Part shown: in pieces, positions 1 to 5,512 of the stretch | Position numbering within the stretch: the stretch's first letter is position 1 | Layout: each line of letters begins with the position of its first letter | DNA from: an uncultured Saprospiraceae bacterium | GTDB taxonomy: Bacteria; Bacteroidota; Bacteroidia; Chitinophagales; Saprospiraceae | Assembly: GCA_938039305.1 (NCBI GenBank) | Contig: CALHUZ010000446.1 | Span: forward strand, 1-5,512 | DNA length: 5,512 nt | Reading direction: 5' to 3' | Program-made: the position numbers and the translations under genes | Notes under the pieces: model-generated | What the model was told of the DNA's origin: nothing | Database searches by the model: none | The model's input: the letters and a program-made list of their open reading frames with translations, nothing else

Positions 1-1
1 A

Positions 2-2071
2 AACGACCCAGACTACAAAGGAAAAGAGGAAGAAGTAGGTTTGCTGGAATATTTAGAGAAAGTGCCTTCTGAGAAATTAAGTAATTACTTATTTCAAAAC
101 AATGGAGATATCACTTTCACTAACATGGCAGCTAATTGGGGGTTGGATGAAAAAACATTTTCAAATGGAGTTGCATATTCTGATTTGGATAATGATGGAG
201 ACTTAGATCTTGTTGTTAACAATCTGGAAGATATAGCAAGTATATATCGCAATAATAGTCAGTCGAATAACTATCTAACCATAGAGTTAGAAGGAGACGG
301 AAAGGTGCTCCCTAATGGTGCTAAAGTAACTATAAACACAGCCGAAGGAATTCAGGTCCAAACTTATAATACAGTTCGTGGATACTTGTCCTCGGTTTCT
401 CCAATAATACATTTTGGATTGGGAGATGTCTCCATAGTAGAAAGTGTCTTAGTCACTTGGCCAAATGGAGAAATAACAAAACTTAATGATGTAGCAGCAA
501 ACCAGAGACTTGAGATTGATTATGCTTTAAGCAACTTGACTGACATGCCTAAAGGCGCTGGCGATGTTCAGAAGTTATTTCAAACTGCCGAAGTAGAAAA
601 TCTATTTGAGCATAAAGAAAATCCGTACAATGATTTTTCTGAAGAAAGCTTATTGCCTCATAAAAATTCAACTTTAGGCCCAGCTATTGCTACAGGTGAC
701 TTGAATGGAGATGGGCTTGATGACTATATAGTCGGAGGAGCCGTTGGTCAACTTTCTGCAGTGTTTTTACAGGGGGAGAATGGTAACTTTAAAGAGTTAG
801 AAATACCTGATCTACAAAAGGATCAGTACTATGAAGATTTGGGGATTATCATATTTGATGCTGATTCAGATGGTGATAATGATTTCTACATAGCCAGCGG
901 TGGAAACGAGTTCAAACCTAATTCAAGAGGATATGAAGACCGCTTATATGAGAATATGGGCAATGCTCAGTTTAGACGAAACAAGGAATCACTTTCTGAT
1001 ATCAAAATAAGTGGACTGGATGTATCTGCTTCTGATTATGATCAGGATGGTGATTTGGATCTTTTTATTGGTGGGAGGTTAATTCCTAAAAAATATCCAT
1101 ACCCTGCTGATTCATATTTGCTTGAGAATATGAGCTCAGATGCAGGCCCCAAATTTGTTGATGCTACTAAAAGAGTTCTGCCAACACTAAGTGAGATCGG
1201 ACTTGTGACGGCTTCAAGCTGGGTAGACTTTGACAATGATGGATGGGATGATCTTGTACTTGTAGGAGAATGGATGTCTATAAAGTTTTTTAAAAACAAT
1301 AGTGGAATCTTCGAAGATGTGTCTGAACAAATGTTTGATGCTGAGTCAAGAGGGTGGTGGTTTGATATTCAAAAAGGAGATTTTGACAATGATGGAGATC
1401 AAGACCTCGTGGTAGGGAACTTGGGAAAGAATTATAAATATCAAGCGAGTGCATCGTCGCCATTCAAGGTATATCTAAATGATTTTGATAATAACAATAC
1501 CAATGATATAGTCTTAAGCTACAAAGAAGGAGAAATAGAATTTCCAGTAAGAGGTAGACAATGTTCTTCTGAACAAATGCCTGCGATAAAGAATAAGTTT
1601 AAGGATTATAACTCATTTGCAATTGCTAGCGTAGATCAAATATATACAAGTAAGATGCTCGATGAATCCTTGAACTATGAGATCACATCTTTTGAGAGTA
1701 TTTATCTGGAGAATAACAAAGGTGAATTCACTGCTAAACCGCTCCCTCAAATGGCGCAGATCTCAAGCATTAACAAATTTGTAGTAGAGGACTTTGATAA
1801 AGATGGAAATCTTGATGTTGTTTTGGCTGGAAATTTATACAATGCAGAAGTTGAAACGCCTAGGAACGATGCAAGTTTTGGGCTTTATTTACAAGGTGAT
1901 GGAAATGGAAATTTCATGCCAAAAAGAATGTTAGAATCAGGGCTAAAAATTGTAGGCGATGTACGAGGTATGGAAGTGCTCAATGTCGATAAGGAAAGAC
2001 ATATATTAGTCGCTAAAAACAATGCTAAACTTCAAATGATAAAAGTCAACGATGGGATACCTGCCATGTAG
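2..2071 (+). CDS. VCBS/FG-GAP repeat protein with ASPIC/UnbV domain, 5' partial
   Basis: The reading frame is open from the first complete codon at position 2, so the gene is cut by the left edge; the TTG at 41 is only an internal codon. 689 residues are visible, and full-length relatives in Bacteroidota are usually around 1,100 residues, so the N-terminal third and any signal peptide are missing. Seven calcium-binding-type DxDxDGxxD loops are visible (visible residues 61-69, 233-241, 286-294, 345-353, 409-417, 460-468, 597-605), plus a degenerate one, DFDNNNTND, at 494-502. Between the first and second loops, about residues 89-173, lies an ASPIC/UnbV domain with the hallmarks RGYLSS, HFGLG, WPNGE and NQRLEI. 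The motif RGRQCSSEQMP (about 517-527) is also typical of the long Bacteroidota form. The 3' end looks intact, closing on a beta-strand-like VAKNNAKLQMIKV segment. The family is predicted to fold as exported, calcium-binding beta-propellers; its biochemical role is not settled. It is often found near SusC/SusD-type glycan loci, which fits the sulfatase here, but a functional link is inference. Confidence 0.93.
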   Translation, partial: NDPDYKGKEEEVGLLEYLEKVPSEKLSNYLFQNNGDITFTNMAANWGLDEKTFSNGVAYSDLDNDGDLDLVVNNLEDIASIYRNNSQSNNYLTIELEGDGKVLPNGAKVTINTAEGIQVQTYNTVRGYLSSVSPIIHFGLGDVSIVESVLVTWPNGEITKLNDVAANQRLEIDYALSNLTDMPKGAGDVQKLFQTAEVENLFEHKENPYNDFSEESLLPHKNSTLGPAIATGDLNGDGLDDYIVGGAVGQLSAVFLQGENGNFKELEIPDLQKDQYYEDLGIIIFDADSDGDNDFYIASGGNEFKPNSRGYEDRLYENMGNAQFRRNKESLSDIKISGLDVSASDYDQDGDLDLFIGGRLIPKKYPYPADSYLLENMSSDAGPKFVDATKRVLPTLSEIGLVTASSWVDFDNDGWDDLVLVGEWMSIKFFKNNSGIFEDVSEQMFDAESRGWWFDIQKGDFDNDGDQDLVVGNLGKNYKYQASASSPFKVYLNDFDNNNTNDIVLSYKEGEIEFPVRGRQCSSEQMPAIKNKFKDYNSFAIASVDQIYTSKMLDESLNYEITSFESIYLENNKGEFTAKPLPQMAQISSINKFVVEDFDKDGNLDVVLAGNLYNAEVETPRNDASFGLYLQGDGNGNFMPKRMLESGLKIVGDVRGMEVLNVDKERHILVAKNNAKLQMIKVNDGIPAM

Positions 2072-2098
2072 TGAAGTGTAGAGGTGTCGATTTGGCAC

Positions 2099-3373
2099 TC
2101 ATTGATTTTCGATGAATCCGATGATTCCATTCATAGATGCTGTGTCGATTTCATTCGCTGGACTATCTTTAATGGAGGTGTGAATACCGATCAAATGAGT
2201 TCTTACCATAACCCCAGTCTGTCCACTACCTTTTCCAATCTGAACTGCCATTGACTTTGAAGCTATAGTGGGCATATGACATGAAATGCAATTATTGCCC
2301 ATTACCTCTAACTCGGTACTATTCTTAGAACAAAGCACAGTTGCGGAAGTATGGCAAGTCGCGCATTTTTGATTGAAATAGTCTGTGTCTCCCCTCTGAT
2401 TCAAATGTGGGCTATGACAAGTGGAGCAATCCATTTCAGGGCTTTTTATAAAACATTGGCTACTCGTTAAGAGACCATATTGGTTGCCATGAACATCAAG
2501 ATTACTATCATCCTGGCCGGTATAGAAATTTCTGGAATATTCATCCAATCGTTCTCCTGATAAAAATGAAAATGAATTGCCCTTGAGAATGCCCGCTCTT
2601 GGTCCTGAGTGACATTGAGCACATGCATCAAGACGTAACTGCCTTGAGAGAGTATCGAGCTTGAGCATGTATTTTGAAGTTGTTACCTCTGGGTTCTCTC
2701 TATGGAAGACTACATGTTTTTCTGAGGGGGTGTGGCATTTTTCACAACCTATTCCAAACATCATTTTTTCTTTATCATAGCGATTCCCTTGGCCTGAAAA
2801 ATCTTTATTAGTTGCAAAGGTCACGTGACATTTTAAGCAGCCATCTCTGATGGGTCTTTTGATTAGATGATCTGGATATCCTGGACTATTGATCCAGCTG
2901 TTAGCTGGTGGATAATATGACGCCTGGAGTTGGTTTAGTTGATCATCTTCCCATGTTACGAAAGTTTGCCCTTTGACTCCAGATCCGATGATTATATCCA
3001 TTTTCTGAAGTAGCTGTTCTGTACCTTCTTTTTCTTCTTTAAATTGTACATGCTGAAAGAATCCGTCTTTCATTTTCTTCATCTCGACACTACCATCTTC
3101 CAGCATAATTGTATTCTCTCCTGCATCAAATGAGCCCTTGATGTTATCGGAATTAACGATGGCTGAAGTATTGTAATGTGCAGTGAGCAGATGGCTGTCG
3201 TGAATTTCGGAATGGCACTCAATGCAAGTTTCGGATCCTACAAAATGTGCTCCATTAGAATGTGTAGCTAATGCTTTGGGCTTGTAATATTCTACACCTT
3301 TAACGTCACAACCTCCATAGCAAATAATCACTGCTAAGATAAGTGCACCAATAAAGAGCTTTTTGTCCATCAT
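2099..3373 (-). CDS. Seven-haem c-type cytochrome, putative lipoprotein
   Basis: The 424-residue product has seven CXXCH haem-binding motifs: CIECH (50-54), CLKCH (179-183), CEKCH (210-214), CAQCH (251-255), CSTCH (316-320), CATCH (337-341) and CISCH (362-366). The N-terminus has lysines at 4-5, a hydrophobic stretch at 6-20 and Cys22 after Tyr-Gly-Gly, an acceptable though non-ideal lipobox, so it is probably exported and lipid-anchored. The first haem region (VGSETCIECH, then His58, His61, His66) and the final NCISCHMP resemble the cytochrome c554-like multihaem family (related to the NrfA/HAO superfamily), whose c haems are usually bis-histidine. The role is probably electron transfer or a small-molecule redox reaction outside the cytoplasm; the substrate cannot be read from the sequence. 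No TPR region or catalytic domain is appended. The gene starts with two consecutive ATG codons (3371-3373 and 3368-3370); either could be used. It converges on the VCBS gene and diverges from the sulfatase gene, so it is likely monocistronic within this window. Confidence 0.93.
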   Translation of the reverse strand: MMDKKLFIGALILAVIICYGGCDVKGVEYYKPKALATHSNGAHFVGSETCIECHSEIHDSHLLTAHYNTSAIVNSDNIKGSFDAGENTIMLEDGSVEMKKMKDGFFQHVQFKEEKEGTEQLLQKMDIIIGSGVKGQTFVTWEDDQLNQLQASYYPPANSWINSPGYPDHLIKRPIRDGCLKCHVTFATNKDFSGQGNRYDKEKMMFGIGCEKCHTPSEKHVVFHRENPEVTTSKYMLKLDTLSRQLRLDACAQCHSGPRAGILKGNSFSFLSGERLDEYSRNFYTGQDDSNLDVHGNQYGLLTSSQCFIKSPEMDCSTCHSPHLNQRGDTDYFNQKCATCHTSATVLCSKNSTELEVMGNNCISCHMPTIASKSMAVQIGKGSGQTGVMVRTHLIGIHTSIKDSPANEIDTASMNGIIGFIENQ

Positions 3374-3539
3374 CCTAATGTACTTGATTTCAATTATTAC
3401 CCTCGAGAAATTTCAATTTATTTGGGAAACCATAGTAAATAAGTTTGATAGTGCGGAGTAGCAAAAAATGAGAGTAAAAAGTAAGCTTCGATACGAATAT
3501 TAATATCTTTAACAACACCTCAAAATTCAAACTATTGGC
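3374..3539. promoter_or_regulatory. Divergent intergenic region between cytochrome and sulfatase genes
   Basis: This 166-base AT-rich spacer lies between two divergent starts and should hold promoters for both. On the plus strand TAAGTTTG at 3440-3447 matches the Bacteroidota -7 element TAnnTTTG exactly. The nearest upstream TTTG (3421-3424) leaves only a 15-base gap, shorter than the usual roughly 17-23, so the -33 element is weak. A second near match, TATCTTTA (3504-3511), lies closer to the sulfatase start. I see no convincing -7 element for the minus-strand cytochrome gene. No clear Shine-Dalgarno sequence precedes either start, as expected for Bacteroidota. Confidence 0.5.
3440..3447 (+). 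promoter_or_regulatory. Candidate Bacteroidota -7 promoter element for sulfatase operon
   Basis: TAAGTTTG is an exact match to the Bacteroidota consensus TAnnTTTG. It lies 92 bases before the sulfatase ATG and would give a leader of roughly 85 bases. Its weakness is the short 15-base spacing to the nearest TTTG. An exact match to six fixed bases can occur by chance in AT-rich DNA. Confidence 0.35.
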
Positions 3540-5087
3540 ATGAAGTATATAAGAAAGTATCACTCGAGCTTGGCTCTCATGTTCTTTGCAATCTTAGGAT
3601 ATACTTGTAGCTCGTGTACAGATCATAGGACTAATGAATCTGAAAGAGTGCAACCAAATATTTTGTGGATCGTACTTGAGGATACAGCTCCTCTTTTAGG
3701 ATGTTATGGTGAATCACTTATTAAGACGCCTCATATAGATCAGTTGGCAAGAGATGGAGTTAGATATGAAAATGCTATTATGCCGGCTCCTGTTTGTTCC
3801 CCTTGCCGATCAACTATTATAACTGGTGTGATGTCGACAACGCTTGGGACACATAATCACCATAGTGCCAGAACAGAGGAGTCTTCTATATATCTTCCTG
3901 AAGGTGTAAAGACAATCCCAGAGTTATTTAAATCAGCGGGGTATTTTACTTTTAATAATGGCAAAGATGATTACAACTTCACTTATGATAGGGAAGATCT
4001 TTATAGTCAGGATTATAGGCATCATCCTTTATATGGAAAAAGTGGTCTGCATTTGGATCTTTCAACTTTGGTAAATAAAACACCTTTTTTTGGCCAAATC
4101 CAGCTTTCAGGAGGGAAGGAGATTTTTAAGTCTGAGTTTAAGAAAAATGTAAAGACACCAGTTGACAGGTCTTTGATTAAACTTCCACCTTACTTGCCCA
4201 ACCATCCTGTGATAGTTGAAGAGTATGCAAATCATCTTGATGCTATTCAAGTTACTGATGAAAAGGTGGGTGCGATTATTCAGGAATTAAAAGAAAGTGG
4301 TTTGTTAGAAAATACTATAATATTCTTCTTCTCTGATCATGGTATGCGCATGACCAGAAATAAGCAGTTCCTATATGAAGGTGGACTCCGTGTTCCTTTG
4401 ATTATTGCGGATTATACAAATTCTAAAAACCTTAAAGCTGGTAGTGCTTATGATGGATTAGTAAGTGGCTTGGATTTGGGGCCTAGCTCTTTGGCACTTG
4501 CTGAGATAGATATACCGGATTATATAGAAGGCGAGAATATCTTTAATAGCTCTGAAGAAAAAAGAGATTTTGTAATCTCAACTCGTGATCGTTGTGATTT
4601 TACAATTGATCGTATACGTTCTGTGCGAACGAAAGACTACAAGTATATCAGAAACTATATGACAGATCGACCATATACGCAACCAACTTATATGGATGTG
4701 GATGAAGTTCCATTTGTCCTAACGATGAAGCAACTTTATAAAGAGAAGAAACTGGATAGTGTGCAATCCATATTCTTTGGTGATACAAGACCAAGTGAAG
4801 AATTGTACAACTTGAAGGAAGATCCTTATGAATTAAACAACCTATCTCAAAATCCAATGTATAAAGATGTCGCCATAAAGCATTCAGACATTTTGAAAAA
4901 GTGGATTATGGAAACTGGTGATAAAGGACAGCACCCTGAAAACGAAGCTAACCTAAAACTTATGCTGGGCATATGGGGTGATTATGCTGTTAATTCAGAG
5001 TACGATGCTCTTCGTGAAAAGTATAGGGATTTGTCTGGTAGTCAATTCGAACTGAAAAGGAGTAAATGGCAAGAAGTTAAAAATTAG
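3540..5087 (+). CDS. Formylglycine-dependent sulfatase, putative lipoprotein
   Basis: The 515-residue product is a type I (S1 family) sulfatase, which hydrolyses sulfate esters or sulfamates, here probably on a glycan. The core starts at PNILWIVLED (39-48), where Glu47-Asp48 occupy the usual Asp-Asp metal site; ED is common in some subfamilies. LGCYG follows at 53-57. The formylglycine motif is CSPCR at 86-90: Cys86 would become formylglycine and Arg90 is conserved, but the fourth position is Cys rather than the usual Ser, Thr or Ala. THNHH (104-108), SDHG (265-268) with Lys275, and a C-terminal LYNLKEDPYELNNL (422-435) complete the signature set. It is near the usual length and looks intact. 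The N-terminus has basic residues, a hydrophobic stretch at about 11-22 and Cys23/Cys26; Cys26 after Ser-Ser is the better lipid-attachment site, suggesting an exported lipoprotein. The THNHHS region resembles heparan N-sulfatase-like and planctomycete-type sulfatases, but substrate cannot be assigned. It probably forms an operon with the gene starting ten bases downstream. Confidence 0.95.
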   Translation: MKYIRKYHSSLALMFFAILGYTCSSCTDHRTNESERVQPNILWIVLEDTAPLLGCYGESLIKTPHIDQLARDGVRYENAIMPAPVCSPCRSTIITGVMSTTLGTHNHHSARTEESSIYLPEGVKTIPELFKSAGYFTFNNGKDDYNFTYDREDLYSQDYRHHPLYGKSGLHLDLSTLVNKTPFFGQIQLSGGKEIFKSEFKKNVKTPVDRSLIKLPPYLPNHPVIVEEYANHLDAIQVTDEKVGAIIQELKESGLLENTIIFFFSDHGMRMTRNKQFLYEGGLRVPLIIADYTNSKNLKAGSAYDGLVSGLDLGPSSLALAEIDIPDYIEGENIFNSSEEKRDFVISTRDRCDFTIDRIRSVRTKDYKYIRNYMTDRPYTQPTYMDVDEVPFVLTMKQLYKEKKLDSVQSIFFGDTRPSEELYNLKEDPYELNNLSQNPMYKDVAIKHSDILKKWIMETGDKGQHPENEANLKLMLGIWGDYAVNSEYDALREKYRDLSGSQFELKRSKWQEVKN

Positions 5088-5097
5088 AATAAAGCTA

Positions 5098-5512
5098 ATG
5101 AAGATAATCGATCGTACAATTTCAATAGATGATTCTCCCCAGTGCTATGCCACTAATGTAGATTGCAAAGTCCAGCTTCTAAGCGATAATATAGGAGTAC
5201 AAGTTTATAAAGTTGATATTGAACACAAGCAAGATCATCCTGTAGAGCTAAAGTGGAAGATACCCTGTACGAACATAAAAGGGGTCTGGAGTACTAATGC
5301 TCTTCATGAGAAGAGGTTAAGGGCTGATTGGGAGTTGCCGTTTTTGCAATCAAGAATTTCGGTTGATGCGCCAGTCTTGTCAGTCTATGATCATGAAGAC
5401 TATAATGTAATAACGTTTGCGCTTTCTGATTATATTAATACGGTAGAGCTTGAGGCAAGTGTTCAAGAAGAGGATGGTTGCCTGTATTGTATCGTGAGGC
5501 TTCAAGTAGAGG
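5098..5512 (+). CDS. Putative GH36-like alpha-galactosidase, N-terminal part (3' partial)
   Basis: An ATG at 5098, ten bases after the sulfatase stop, opens a frame with no stop to the right edge, giving 138 visible residues. The product begins MKIIDRTISIDD with no hydrophobic signal, so a cytoplasmic enzyme is likely unless a different start is used. The segment from about residue 51 (LKWKIPCTNIKGVW), then RADWELP (75-81), SVDAPVLSVYD (88-98), NVITFALSD (103-111) and VQEEDG (122-127), looks to me like the N-terminal beta-sandwich domain of GH36-like alpha-galactosidases of Bacteroidota. That is recalled resemblance only, and the catalytic (beta/alpha)8 barrel with its aspartates lies outside the window. 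The short gap to the sulfatase gene suggests co-transcription and probably a shared role in glycan breakdown. It could instead be another carbohydrate-active enzyme with a similar N-terminal sandwich. That it is a real gene is well supported by the long open frame and spacing; the product name is tentative. Confidence 0.6.
   Translation, partial: MKIIDRTISIDDSPQCYATNVDCKVQLLSDNIGVQVYKVDIEHKQDHPVELKWKIPCTNIKGVWSTNALHEKRLRADWELPFLQSRISVDAPVLSVYDHEDYNVITFALSDYINTVELEASVQEEDGCLYCIVRLQVE

Noticed and set aside
41..43. TTG at 41 as a translation start for the VCBS protein
   Set aside because: The frame is open upstream to position 2 and the visible sequence begins mid-protein relative to family members, so the true start is off the left edge.
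1042..1299. Minus-strand open frame of 85 codons
   Set aside because: It lies wholly inside the VCBS gene, antisense to its DxDxDG repeats, and shows no recognisable domain. It is a shadow of the real gene.
2083..2099. Possible hairpin terminator between the convergent VCBS and cytochrome genes
   Set aside because: GTGTC (2084-2088) and GGCAC (2094-2098) can pair around a five-base loop, with one G-T wobble, but the stem is short and no clear T-run follows on either strand. The location suits a bidirectional terminator, yet the structure is too weak to call.
3371..3380. TACATTAG just before the cytochrome start (minus strand) as a -7 element
   Set aside because: It has a mismatch in the TTTG part and directly abuts the ATG, leaving no room for a transcription start and leader.
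4648..4857. Minus-strand open frame of 69 codons
   Set aside because: It lies inside the sulfatase gene, antisense to its C-terminal part, with no recognisable features. It is a shadow frame.

Overview
This AT-rich window most likely comes from a member of the Bacteroidota, probably a marine or other polysaccharide-degrading Cytophagia/Flavobacteriia-type organism. Three things point there: a long VCBS/FG-GAP protein with a central ASPIC/UnbV domain, a form common in that phylum; lipoprotein-type signal sequences; and start regions without clear Shine-Dalgarno sequences, one of them preceded by a Bacteroidota-type -7 promoter element. The assignment is from recalled family features, not from a search.

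Layout. Positions 2-2071 (+) hold the 3' two-thirds or so of the VCBS/ASPIC gene, whose 5' end lies off the left edge. It converges across a 27-base gap on a minus-strand gene (2099-3373) for a seven-haem c-type cytochrome lipoprotein. A 166-base divergent spacer (3374-3539) separates the cytochrome from a plus-strand sulfatase gene (3540-5087), also with a lipoprotein-type signal. Ten bases after the sulfatase stop, an open frame starts at 5098 and runs off the right edge. Its N-terminal sequence resembles the N-terminal domain of GH36-like alpha-galactosidases and it has no signal peptide.

How the parts may work together. The sulfatase and the downstream gene are probably one transcription unit. 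They read as part of a polysaccharide-utilisation locus for a sulfated, perhaps galactose-containing, glycan: sulfate removed outside the cytoplasm, sugar cleaved further inside. The VCBS/ASPIC protein is likely an exported calcium-binding beta-propeller protein of uncertain role. The cytochrome is an electron-transfer or redox protein of unknown partner. Its orientation and convergent/divergent position suggest it is transcribed alone and need not belong to the glycan pathway.

I saw no RNA genes, insertion sequences, CRISPR arrays or long repeats. Nothing here is clearly a new system. The points most worth a second look are the CSPCR sulfatase active-site variant, the seven-haem cytochrome, and the compartment split between sulfatase and putative glycosidase.
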